From Paenibacillus_AR mesotrionivorans (GTDB lineage: Bacteria; Bacillota; Bacilli; Paenibacillales; NBRC-103111): a stretch of DNA of 64,000 bases. A model generated the notes under the pieces. The model was not told where the DNA came from. It searched no databases and saw only the letters and a program-made list of their open reading frames with translations. The translations under genes were made by a program, and so were the position numbers. The number at the start of each line of letters is the position of its first letter. Within the stretch, counting starts at the first letter, position 1. The DNA lies in NCBI RefSeq assembly GCF_046098205.1, contig NZ_JBJURJ010000009.1, forward strand, positions 62,001-126,000. The letters are read 5' to 3'. Below, piece after piece: positions 33,358 to 40,781 of this stretch.

Positions 33358-33462
33358 GCGTTCAGGGGGATGCAGGCCTGCAGGGGGGCAGGATGAACTT
33401 GGCCCGGCGGTATGCTATCATGGCTCTATAGGAAAATTTATGGAAGAGCGGGAGTGGATGTT

Positions 33463-34734
33463 GTGCCAAAGCCGGGAGTGTCAGCGATTCGCCGTTACTG
33501 GATATGGTTTGCCGTGTATGCGGCCGCCATGGGAGTGTATCTGTACCTGACCCGGGGCAATGGTGTGTCCGAAGCATACAGGGGGACGGCTGCGGATCCG
33601 GCAACCTTTATGAGCGGCGAGCAGCTCCGTGTCAGCGAATTTTACCCGGCTTGGCGGAATTGGCTGTTCTTTTTGCTTACACCCTTGGAATGGGGGCTGT
33701 ATGTGCTTATTCTTTATTCCGGCTGGGGCAAACGGTTGTACAGCAGGCTGGAGGAGCGCCGCTGGCCTTCGTTTCCCGCGTTTATGGTGTATGCGCTGAT
33801 GGTGCAGGCGGTTGTTTTCGTCGGCTGTCTGCCGCTGCGGTTTATCGGCTACCGGATGTCGCGCTTCTATGGAATATCCACCCAGGGGCTGGTTGGCTGG
33901 CTCCGGGACAAGCTGGTGGAGTTTTCGGTTGGCGCTATTCCCCTGGCACTGGGGCTGGCCTTGGCCCTTTGGATGATCCGGCGGGGAGGGCGGTGGTGGC
34001 TGAAGCTGTGGCTGATTTCCATTCCGTTCATACTCTTCATGATGGTTGTGCAGCCGGTGTTTATTGATCCTCTGTATAATCAATATAGCCGTCTGTCCGA
34101 CCCGGTGCTGGAGGCACATATTCTCAGTATGGCCGATGAGGCGGGCATACCGGCGGATCGGGTTTATGAAGCCAATATGTCCGTCAAAACCAACGCCTAC
34201 AACGCCTACGTCAACGGCATTGGACCTACCCTGCGGATTGTGGTCTGGGATACGCTGTACCGGCTGGATGAAAATGAAATTCTGCCCATTGTGGCCCATG
34301 AAATCGGGCATTATGTGCTGCATCATCTGGAGTGGAGCACCCTTGGACTGATCGGCTCAGCCCTGGTGATGCTGTATCTGGGTCAAGGGCTGTACCGTTA
34401 TGCGTACCGCCGCTGGGGGGAAGCCTGGGGGCTCCGCAGCCTGGGGGATCCTGCTGCCGCTGCGGCGTTATTGCTGCTGTTGTCAGTGCTGGGCTTCGCC
34501 TCTCTGCCCTTCTCCAATGCGGTATCCCGGCAGGCGGAGCGGGCGGCGGATGCTTATGCGCTCACCCTGGCACACACCCCCGACGGGGTGGTGAGCATGA
34601 ATCAGAAGCTGGCTGCAACCACCTTCGACGATGTGCATTCGCCTTTATTGGTGCGCCTGTTCCGGGACACCCATCCTTCCGCAATGGAGAGAATTCATGA
34701 TGCCGACCAATTTTCCCGCAGCTTCGGAAAATAA
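33463..34734 (+). CDS. M48-family membrane metalloprotease (Ste24/CAAX-like)
   Basis: The roughly 423-residue protein has several membrane helices and the zinc site HEIGH (about 279-283, in ILPIVAHEIGHYVLHHLEWS), with the third ligand in SRQAERAADAYAL. The stretch NAYNAYVNGIGPTLRIVVWDTL and FIDPLYNQYSRL are typical of Ste24-like M48 proteases. Function is protein quality control or peptide processing at the membrane. GTG 33463 is preferred for its GGGAGTGG site; an in-frame ATG at 33412 has none. The end overlaps the next gene by 38 bases. Confidence 0.85.
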   Translation: MPKPGVSAIRRYWIWFAVYAAAMGVYLYLTRGNGVSEAYRGTAADPATFMSGEQLRVSEFYPAWRNWLFFLLTPLEWGLYVLILYSGWGKRLYSRLEERRWPSFPAFMVYALMVQAVVFVGCLPLRFIGYRMSRFYGISTQGLVGWLRDKLVEFSVGAIPLALGLALALWMIRRGGRWWLKLWLISIPFILFMMVVQPVFIDPLYNQYSRLSDPVLEAHILSMADEAGIPADRVYEANMSVKTNAYNAYVNGIGPTLRIVVWDTLYRLDENEILPIVAHEIGHYVLHHLEWSTLGLIGSALVMLYLGQGLYRYAYRRWGEAWGLRSLGDPAAAAALLLLLSVLGFASLPFSNAVSRQAERAADAYALTLAHTPDGVVSMNQKLAATTFDDVHSPLLVRLFRDTHPSAMERIHDADQFSRSFGK

Positions 34735-35473
34735 TGGAATATACCTGTGCGCGCTGGCCGGCATTGGCACCGCTCCCGGCTTTATGGGGGAGTTTCACCA
34801 GGAGCTGGCGGGACGGATTGCTGCTGCAACGGGTCTCCCGGTGGAGGGCGGATTGCTGTACCCGTACGGGGAGTGGAGCCGTTCCGTCCGCAGGCAGATC
34901 TGGGAGGTGTGGCGGGATATCCGCCTGCCCGCCGGGGCATGGGAGGGCTCCCTCGGTGTGGCGGCCGTCCGCCGGGAGCTTGAGCCTGCGGCCCGGGGCA
35001 GCGGGCCGGTGGTGCTGGTGGGGCATAGCGGCGGAGGCACCGCCGCTGTGCATGCCGCCGCCATGCTGCGTGCGGCGGCGCCGGAGCGGCCCGTAGCCGT
35101 CGTCCAGATCGGCTCGCCGCGCAGCCCTGTGCCTCCCGGGCTGCGGGAGGCGACGGTCTATTGCTTTGCCTGCGGCCCCGGCGGTCGGGGCCGGGACCCG
35201 GTGTGCCGCCTGGGCAGCTGGCGGGCGGCACGGGGTAGGGGCGGCCGGCTGGGCCTTGGCCGCCTGTTGTTGCCGGGGCAGCTGGTTGCGCTGCCCATCG
35301 CCGGCCGGCACCCGGATTACTTCCGGGGCCATCTGCGCACTGCCGGAGGCGAGTCCAACCTGGAGCTGGTGTTGGACACGGTGGAGAGCCATATCCGCGG
35401 ACTGTGGCCGCAGCTGTTTGGGGCAGAGGCGGGAGGGAGCGACGAACAACATGGGAGCGATGCGCAGACTTAA
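34697..35473 (+). CDS. Alpha/beta-hydrolase-like protein
   Basis: The roughly 258-residue protein has a serine-hydrolase nucleophile elbow in VVLVGHSGGGTAAVHAAAML (about 105-124) and YFRGHLRTAGGESNLELV near the C terminus, which could carry the catalytic His. It has no signal peptide. ATG 34697/34700 has GGAGAG close by and lies inside the end of the M48 gene, so translation is coupled. Very high G+C and many arginines in the middle (about residues 165-200) suggest a less constrained region. Substrate unknown. Confidence 0.65.
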   Translation: MMPTNFPAASENNGIYLCALAGIGTAPGFMGEFHQELAGRIAAATGLPVEGGLLYPYGEWSRSVRRQIWEVWRDIRLPAGAWEGSLGVAAVRRELEPAARGSGPVVLVGHSGGGTAAVHAAAMLRAAAPERPVAVVQIGSPRSPVPPGLREATVYCFACGPGGRGRDPVCRLGSWRAARGRGGRLGLGRLLLPGQLVALPIAGRHPDYFRGHLRTAGGESNLELVLDTVESHIRGLWPQLFGAEAGGSDEQHGSDAQT

Positions 35474-35491
35474 GGCCAACGGGCCATTGGA

Positions 35492-35628
35492 GCCAAAGTA
35501 GCCAAAGTAACCAAAGTAACCAAAGTAACCAAAGTGGCCAAAGTAGCCAAAGTAACCAAAGTGGCCAATGTGGCCAAAGTAACCAAAGTAGCCAATGTAA
35601 TCGGAGCCAATGTGGCCAAAGTAACCAT
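35492..35628. repeat. 9-bp tandem repeat tract
   Basis: About fifteen copies of GTAACCAAA / GTAGCCAAA / GTGGCCAAA in direct order begin 19 bases after the hydrolase stop. Nine is a multiple of three, so all six frames would give three-residue repeats, but no start codon with a ribosome site leads into any of them. I regard it as non-coding. Confidence 0.8.
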
Positions 35629-35630
35629 CG

Positions 35631-35801
35631 TAGCTGAAATTTCATATATATTTGGTGGCACGACCCGCTAAATGGGGCATTGTACTCGAAATTTCATATC
35701 TAATCAGTGCACCATGAGCCAATGTGAGGTTTTATACTCGAAAAATCATACTTAACCACCTAAATAGGGCGCTGAGTGCAAATTATACTCGAAATTTCAG
35801 C
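35631..35801. repeat. Four-copy motif array D
   Basis: TAGCTGAAATTTCATA (35631), TACTCGAAATTTCATA (35683), TACTCGAAAAATCATA (35735) and TACTCGAAATTTCAGC (35786) are 16-base direct copies with a palindromic GAAATTTC core. Start spacings are 52, 52 and 51. The array follows the 9-bp tract directly. From 35802 to 35993 nothing else is recognisable. Confidence 0.75.
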
Positions 35802-35993
35802 CTCAGCAGCAGAGGTGGCGCCCAGGGGAAGGGGCGAGGTTAAGGAACCAGGATGATCGTTAGGGTGGAGTGATGGCCAAGAGTCCGAGTAACACCCGTG
35901 GTCCGGCCGACACTCGAGTGAACAGAATAACGCCTGTGGTCAGTCCGATGGTCGTGTGAGCGGTGTGATGGCCCCCCACAACCCCCACACCTA

Positions 35994-36022
35994 TTGACTG
36001 GCCCTGCCTAACATGGTAGAAT
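35994..36022 (+). promoter_or_regulatory. Strong promoter of a short leader or small RNA
   Basis: TTGACT (35994-35999), 17-base spacer, TAGAAT (36017-36022). Predicted start near 36029. Confidence 0.7.
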
Positions 36023-36028
36023 AAATTC

Positions 36029-36114
36029 CAATTTAACCGAACGGAATAATGTGAATGTTGACCGGACCACCGGAAACACAGCTGGCCTTCACAAGGCATT
36101 TTGCTGTGTTTTTT
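36029..36114 (+). ncRNA. Possible small RNA or attenuated leader
   Basis: From the predicted start to the hairpin's T-run is about 86 bases. AACACAGC (36075-36082) pairs with GCTGTGTT (36103-36110), has an inner GCCTT/AAGGC stem and ends in TTTTTT, a strong intrinsic terminator. A larger alternative pairing CCGGAAA/TTTCCGG encloses it (to about 36123). It could be a free small RNA or an attenuator for the short gene at 36155. No known riboswitch class is recognised. Confidence 0.5.
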
Positions 36115-36154
36115 GCATTTCCGGATTCCCCAGGGAAAGGAAACGGTGTTAGCC

Positions 36155-36253
36155 ATGAGCGGAAAACGCCCGCTGGATTCCTCCGCCAGAGCGGTGGAGA
36201 TAATTATGGCTGTTCTCGGCCTGGCTGCCGGCATCTGGCTTGTGCTGCATTGA
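36155..36253 (+). CDS. Predicted 32-residue single-span membrane protein
   Basis: The frame starts MSGKRPLDSSARAVEIIMAV and continues with a hydrophobic stretch ending LVLH; residues 16-32 would span the membrane. AAGGAAACGG lies about 10 bases before the ATG. It sits right after the promoter-hairpin unit at 35994-36114. No family is recognised. Support is the ribosome site, the charge/hydrophobicity pattern and position only. Confidence 0.45.
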   Translation: MSGKRPLDSSARAVEIIMAVLGLAAGIWLVLH

Positions 36254-36452
36254 CTCGCAGGACTCCCCACGCTGTTGGAGCGAAGAACTCCCCCGCCCTG
36301 CACGGAGCGAAGGACTCCCTTCGCTGCACTAACCGCCCGACTCCCGGGTGGCTGCAGGTCAGGTTTCCCCTTCCACAAAAATTTGGGTGTCACGATGGCC
36401 AAGCCGAAGCTCATACACTTGAAGAGAAGCCTCTTACAAGGAGTGAGCAAAA

Positions 36453-36734
36453 ATGGCAGCATGCGGCGCATGGAAATACAGAAATGTGACCCCGTCGGTG
36501 TATCAGTCGTTGCAAAACCTGGGCAGACAGTACGGCGCTGCAATACCAGGCACCCCATCCGGGCGATTTTCGCTGAAGGTGGGGGGAATCCAGGTCGGAT
36601 TTTCGTATTCCTGGGATGTGCGGTCCGGAACCCTGGTACTTGTATGCGAATCCAAGCCGGTTTTGGTCAGCTGTTCTCTCATCAAAAATGCAGCAGATAA
36701 AATCATGTCGGACAGCGGTGCCAGGCCTTATTAA
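36453..36734 (+). CDS. Hypothetical 93-residue protein
   Basis: A strong ribosome site (AAGGAGTG, 6 bases upstream) and a terminator downstream support it as a gene. The product, starting MAACGAWKYRNVTPSVYQSL, has no membrane segment or signal; its middle (SGRFSLKVGGIQVGFSYSWD) looks like beta strands. I do not recognise the family. It stands alone between the small membrane protein and convergent glpX. Confidence 0.6.
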   Translation: MAACGAWKYRNVTPSVYQSLQNLGRQYGAAIPGTPSGRFSLKVGGIQVGFSYSWDVRSGTLVLVCESKPVLVSCSLIKNAADKIMSDSGARPY

Positions 36735-36779
36735 CAAAGGAACGGGAAAACCAATCGTCTCATTCAGCCCCGATTGAAG

Positions 36780-36814
36780 CCGCCGGAACGGCTAGGCACT
36801 CCGGCGGTTTTCCC
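36780..36814 (+). terminator. Terminator after the 93-residue gene
   Basis: CCGCCGGA pairs with TCCGGCGG around a 12-base loop, followed by TTTTCCC. Confidence 0.65.
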
Positions 36815-36858
36815 AGGTAGGGGGAGAACCGGATCGGCGTCCAACCACCAGCACCCGC

Positions 36859-36897
36859 AAAAAAACAGCTCCTCCCCGGACGGGGGAAGGAGCTGTT
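36859..36897 (-). terminator. Terminator of glpX
   Basis: Minus strand: AACAGCTCCT...AGGAGCTGTT with an inner CCCC/GGGG pairing, followed by seven T. Confidence 0.85.
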
Positions 36898-36940
36898 AAT
36901 GTTAGGCTGATCTTAGGCTGGCAGGTTTGGTTGGCAAACC

Positions 36941-37957
36941 CTACAAGCCGGAAGCCGCCTCCGGCTCATCCGCCCAGTAGCCGCCCATGGCTTGCAGGAA
37001 GGGTTTGCCGGGCAGGTAGTGGTTGGCCTGGATGGTGCGGACGGTGCCGGTTTTGGCCCGCATCACCACGGATTCCGTCTCCGCCCGGTAGCCGGGCAGG
37101 AAGCGAACTCCCTTCAGGAATTCACCCGGCGTGATGCCGGTGGCGGCAAACAGCACATCGCCCTTGCCCACCAGATCGTCCATGGTGAGAATCTTGCGGG
37201 GATCGGCGATGCCCATGGACCGGCAGCGGTCGAACTCTCCTTCGTCCGCCGGCATCAGCCGGCCCTGGAAATCGCCCTCCAGGCACTTCAGCGCCGCTGC
37301 GGCAATAACACCCTCCGGCGCACCACCGGACCCTACATACATATCGATCCCTGATTCGGCAAATGCAGGGGCCATAGCTCCCGCCACATCTCCGCCGGGC
37401 AGCAGCTTCACACGCACGCCCATGGCCCGGAGAATTGCGATCTTATCGGCATGGCGCTCCCGCTCCAGAATGGATACGGTCAAATCCGAAACGGCTCTGC
37501 GCAGAATCCGCGCCGCCTTCTGAATGGTCACGTCCAGGGGATCCGCCAGGGAAACCTTGCCCTTCAGCTCAGGCCCTACAGCCAGCTTCTCCATATACAT
37601 ATCCGGGGCATGGAGGAAATTTCCCTTGGGGGCTACGGCCATGACCGCCAAAGCGCCGGGCAGGCCCTTGGCGGCCAGATCCGTTCCTTCCAGCGGGTCT
37701 ACCGCCACATCCACCTCGGGACCTTGGCGGTTCCCGACTTTTTCACCGATAAACAGCATGGGGGCCTCATCCATCTCGCCTTCGCCGATGACGACGGTGC
37801 CCTGGATGGAGACGGAATTGAACATGGAACGCATGGCGGCTGTAGCCGCTCCGTCCGCTTCGGTTTTGGAGCCGCGCCCCATCCACTTGGAGGAGGCCAA
37901 AGCCGCCAGCTCCGTTACCCGTACCATTTCCAATGCCAATTCTCTCTCCATATCCAA
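36941..37957 (-). CDS. glpX: Fructose-1,6-bisphosphatase class II
   Basis: The 338-residue cytosolic enzyme removes the 1-phosphate of fructose-1,6-bisphosphate in gluconeogenesis. GlpX motifs are the metal-binding GEGEMDEAPML (about 58-68), VDVAVDPLEGTD (82-93), MYVGSGGAPEGV (about 206-217), LMPADEGEFDR and FAATGITPGEFLKGV. Length is typical. It is transcribed away from ccpN. Its promoter (38032-38061) carries a CcpN-type site over the -10, so repression during glycolytic growth is expected. Confidence 0.93.
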   Translation of the reverse strand: MDMERELALEMVRVTELAALASSKWMGRGSKTEADGAATAAMRSMFNSVSIQGTVVIGEGEMDEAPMLFIGEKVGNRQGPEVDVAVDPLEGTDLAAKGLPGALAVMAVAPKGNFLHAPDMYMEKLAVGPELKGKVSLADPLDVTIQKAARILRRAVSDLTVSILERERHADKIAILRAMGVRVKLLPGGDVAGAMAPAFAESGIDMYVGSGGAPEGVIAAAALKCLEGDFQGRLMPADEGEFDRCRSMGIADPRKILTMDDLVGKGDVLFAATGITPGEFLKGVRFLPGYRAETESVVMRAKTGTVRTIQANHYLPGKPFLQAMGGYWADEPEAASGL

Positions 37958-38031
37958 TCCGCTCCTTTTTCTCTGAATAAGAGTGTGTCTAATTGTCTTG
38001 ATTTCCGATGTTTAGAACGTCTTATATTTTA

Positions 38032-38061
38032 ATTATGACATACTATATATCAACATTTCAA
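38032..38061 (-). promoter_or_regulatory. glpX promoter with CcpN-type operator
   Basis: Minus strand: TTGAAA (38061-38056), 18-base spacer, CATAAT (38037-38032). The plus-strand sequence TATGACATACT (38034-38044) fits the CcpN consensus TRTGHYATAYW known from Bacillus subtilis at every position and overlaps the -10. Confidence 0.65.
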
Positions 38062-38067
38062 GCGATA

Positions 38068-38096
38068 TTGAAACCTATTTTTAATTATGGTATCAA
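38068..38096 (+). promoter_or_regulatory. Possible ccpN promoter
   Basis: TTGAAA (38068-38073), 17-base spacer, TATCAA (38091-38096). It faces away from glpX, 40 bases before the ccpN start region. Confidence 0.45.
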
Positions 38097-38136
38097 TTAG
38101 ATATAACAATGGAACCTGGCGAGAGGTGAGTGACCT

Positions 38137-38781
38137 ATCGAACTGACATCCCGGCAAAAGGAAATTTTGGCGCTGGTGCGCAAATCCGCTCCTGTCACCG
38201 GCGAGCAGATTGCCGAACAATTGGGCTTAAGCCGCCCCACGATCCGCTCGGATTTGGCGGTGCTGATTATGCTGGGGCTTCTGGATGCCAAGCCCAAGGT
38301 GGGGTATTTTCCCGGCGCGGCGGCACAGCCCCAGGGCGAGGTGCGGAGAATGCTCCTGGACCTGAAGGTTAAGGATATCCAATCCCGCCCCGTCAACATC
38401 AGGGAGGCTTCCACCGTGCAGGATGCGGTAGTGGCCATGTTTTTGGAGAATACCGGAAGCATCTTCGTCACCGACGAGCAGAATTGGCTGCAGGGGATTG
38501 TGTCCCGTAAGGATCTCCTGAAGGTGATATTGGGCAATCCGGGCAGCGCGGCGATGCCGGTGAGTCTGGTGATGACCCGCAAGGCCAATCTGGTTACCGT
38601 TGGGCCGGAGGAGCCGGCGCTGGATGCGGCCCGCATGATGATCCGCCATGAGGTGGAGAGCTTGCCGGTGGTGGTGGCCGTGCCGGACAAGAGCGAAATT
38701 GAAGTAATCGGCAGAGTGAGCAATTCCACCATGACCCGGATTCTGGTGGATTGGGCGGAACGGATCGGAAGGGGAGAGTAA
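38137..38781 (+). CDS. ccpN: CcpN-type repressor of gluconeogenesis (HTH plus CBS domains)
   Basis: The product has an N-terminal winged helix (RQKEILALVRKSAPVTGEQI, AEQLGLSRPTIRSDL, then GLLDAKPKVGYF) and two CBS domains (about 75-205; VKDIQSRPVNI, SRKDLLKVILG, MTRKANLVTVGPEEPALDAARMM). CcpN represses gapB and pckA in Bacillus subtilis and senses ATP/ADP. The start is abnormal: the frame has a stop at 38131 and then Ile-Glu-Leu-Thr-x-Arg-Gln; homologs begin MELTxRQ. The only position matching is ATC at 38137, 8 bases after AGGTG. TTG 38167 would cut off part of the HTH. Next gene is PPSR, the usual partner. Confidence 0.82.
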   Translation: MELTSRQKEILALVRKSAPVTGEQIAEQLGLSRPTIRSDLAVLIMLGLLDAKPKVGYFPGAAAQPQGEVRRMLLDLKVKDIQSRPVNIREASTVQDAVVAMFLENTGSIFVTDEQNWLQGIVSRKDLLKVILGNPGSAAMPVSLVMTRKANLVTVGPEEPALDAARMMIRHEVESLPVVVAVPDKSEIEVIGRVSNSTMTRILVDWAERIGRGE

Positions 38782-38782
38782 G

Positions 38783-39595
38783 GTGAGAGAGAAGCAGCAG
38801 TGGATTTATATATGCTCGGATGCCGTAGGCGAAACGGCGGAGGCGGTAGCCAAGGCAACCTTGCGGCAATTTCAGGGGGGAGAAGCGAGGATCAAACGCT
38901 TCGGCCAGATCCGTCATGAGGATGAAATTCGCAGGATGATGGAGGAAGCGGCCGCAGTGGGCGGCTTTGTGGGGTATACGCTGGTCCAGCCGGAGCTGCG
39001 GGAAATGATTAAAGCGGAATCTATCCGGCTGGAGGTCAGGATTGTGGATATCCTCGGCCCGATGATGCAGGCCTACGCAGATACGTTCAACGATTCCCCC
39101 CAGTGGAAGCCGGGGCTTCTGCATGAGCTGGATGATGATTATTTCCGCAGAGTGGACGCTATGGAATTTGCGGTGAAATATGACGACGGCAAGGATGCCG
39201 CAGGCCTCCTGCTGGCGGATGTGGTGCTGGTGGGGGTATCCCGCACCTCCAAAACCCCGCTGTGCATTTTCCTGGCCCACAAGGGGATCAAGGCCGCCAA
39301 CCTGCCGGTGATTCCCGAGGTAAAACCTCCTTCCGAGCTGTTCCGGACCGATCCCTCCCGGATCTTCGGTTTGACCATGAAGCCCGAGCATATGCAGCAT
39401 ATCCGTGAGGAGCGGCTGAAGGCCGTAGGCCTCCCGGGCGGATCGCGGTATGCTTCGCCGGAGCGGGTGCAGGAGGAGCTGCGCCACGCGGATGAGCTGA
39501 TGAAAGCTCTGGGCTGCCGCATCATCGACGTGACTAACCGGGCCATTGAGGAAACCGCCGGCCTGATTATGGAAGCTGCCCGGAGGGCTACATGA
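38783..39595 (+). CDS. Pyruvate,phosphate dikinase regulatory protein (PPSR/YqfL)
   Basis: The 270-residue protein is the DUF299-type bifunctional kinase/phosphorylase that controls pyruvate,phosphate dikinase (or PEP synthetase). Motifs: the start IYICSDAVGETAEAVAKA, the P-loop GVSRTSKTPL (about 152-161), and NLPVIPEVKPPSELF (about 174-188). It begins 1 base after the ccpN stop with GTG; in Bacillus subtilis yqfL is also next to ccpN. The link to gluconeogenic control is strong. No dikinase gene is in the window. Confidence 0.92.
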   Translation: MREKQQWIYICSDAVGETAEAVAKATLRQFQGGEARIKRFGQIRHEDEIRRMMEEAAAVGGFVGYTLVQPELREMIKAESIRLEVRIVDILGPMMQAYADTFNDSPQWKPGLLHELDDDYFRRVDAMEFAVKYDDGKDAAGLLLADVVLVGVSRTSKTPLCIFLAHKGIKAANLPVIPEVKPPSELFRTDPSRIFGLTMKPEHMQHIREERLKAVGLPGGSRYASPERVQEELRHADELMKALGCRIIDVTNRAIEETAGLIMEAARRAT

Positions 39596-40728
39596 AAGCC
39601 ATCATCGTGGACGACGAGCAGCCGTCCCTGGATCTGCTTAGGCTGCTCCTGGAGCGGGATGGCAGAATCCGTCTGAGCGGCGCGTACAGGAAGCCGTCCG
39701 AAGCTCTGGCTGCACTGGAGGAGGCAGGGCCGGATGTGGCTTTCCTGGATGTGGACATGCCGCAGATGAACGGGCTGGAGCTGGCCAGGCGGATTCATGA
39801 GCGTCAGGAAGCGGTGGAAATTGTATTCGTTACCGCCTATGCCCAATACGCTATTGAGGCATTCCGGCGCAATGCCCTGGATTACCTGCTGAAGCCTCTG
39901 ACCCCGGAGGCCGTCTCCGAAACGGTCAGCCGCCTCTACAAAAGACGCCAGCCGCAGGCCCCGCTGCCGGAGTCTGCCCGCCAGGGAGAGATGAAGGCCG
40001 TTCTGTTCGGCGGCTTCGACCTGTTGGATGCCGCAGGCCAGCCTGTAAAATGGCGGACTCTGAAAACCAAGGAAATCATGGCTTATTTTCTGGCGAAGGA
40101 AGGCCAGCCTGTATCCAAGTGGGAGCTGATGGCCGATTTATGGCCCGAGCTGAATGAGGAGCAGAGCCGCACTTATCTCCATACCACTCTTTATAATCTG
40201 AAAAAAGCTCTGAAGGAAGCCGGCAGCAGCAGCCAGATCCATTATGTGTCCGGGCAGTACCACGCCAGCTTCGGGGATATTGCCAGCCCGCTACGGGTAT
40301 TCCGGGATTTTGAACGGAGCCGCCCGCCGCTTGCGGAAGAGGCTCTGGGGCAATACCAAGCCCTTACCACTCTATATCAGGGGGAGCTGTTCGCCCGGCT
40401 GGATTATCCCTGGAGCGGTCCCATCCGGGAAATGTGCTTTGGCCTGTTCAGGCAGTCCTGTATCCGCCTGAGCCGTTATTATTTGGACAAGGGGGAGCCG
40501 GAGGCCGCGGCGAAAGCCGCAAGCCAGCTTTTGGCCCAATCCGAAATCGATGAAGAAGCCCATGAGATGATGCTGGAGGTCCACTTTTGCAAAAAAGACA
40601 GAATGGCCTTGAAGCACCAGTATGAGCTGCTCAAAAAGGTTTTGCTATCGGAGCTGGGGCTGCCTCCGAAGCCGGCGGTAGAACGGCTGTATGCCGGGAT
40701 GATGGAGCAGATCGGCTCGGATGCCTAA
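39592..40728 (+). CDS. Response regulator with receiver and SARP/BTAD-like domains
   Basis: The 378-residue protein has a receiver domain (DDEQPSLDLLRLLL; phospho-acceptor Asp near residue 53 in VAFLDVDMPQMNG; conserved Thr and Lys in FVTAYAQ and YLLKPLT) and then a winged-helix plus helical-repeat region (about 135-378: SKWELMADLWPELNEEQSRTYLHTTLYNLKKAL) like SARP regulators with a BTAD domain. The ATG overlaps the PPSR stop as ATGA, so the genes are translationally coupled. No cognate kinase is adjacent. A bidirectional terminator follows. Confidence 0.85.
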   Translation: MKAIIVDDEQPSLDLLRLLLERDGRIRLSGAYRKPSEALAALEEAGPDVAFLDVDMPQMNGLELARRIHERQEAVEIVFVTAYAQYAIEAFRRNALDYLLKPLTPEAVSETVSRLYKRRQPQAPLPESARQGEMKAVLFGGFDLLDAAGQPVKWRTLKTKEIMAYFLAKEGQPVSKWELMADLWPELNEEQSRTYLHTTLYNLKKALKEAGSSSQIHYVSGQYHASFGDIASPLRVFRDFERSRPPLAEEALGQYQALTTLYQGELFARLDYPWSGPIREMCFGLFRQSCIRLSRYYLDKGEPEAAAKAASQLLAQSEIDEEAHEMMLEVHFCKKDRMALKHQYELLKKVLLSELGLPPKPAVERLYAGMMEQIGSDA

Positions 40729-40739
40729 GGAAAAACGTC

Positions 40740-40767
40740 AAAAAAGCCGGATTGCTCCGGCTTTTTT
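40740..40767 (+). terminator. Bidirectional terminator
   Basis: AAAAAGCCGGA-TTGC-TCCGGCTTTTTT serves both the response regulator gene and the convergent gene at 40782. Confidence 0.9.
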
Positions 40768-40781
40768 CTATGCATAGCGGA

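Noticed and set aside
35166..35661. Open frames through the 9-bp repeat on both strands
   Set aside because: No starts with ribosome sites lead into the repeat. Long open frames are expected when the repeat unit is a multiple of three without stops.
36275..36700. Overlapping plus-strand frame in front of the 93-residue gene
   Set aside because: No ribosome site and Arg/Pro-rich composition typical of out-of-frame GC-rich DNA; the frame starting at 36453 has AAGGAGTG.
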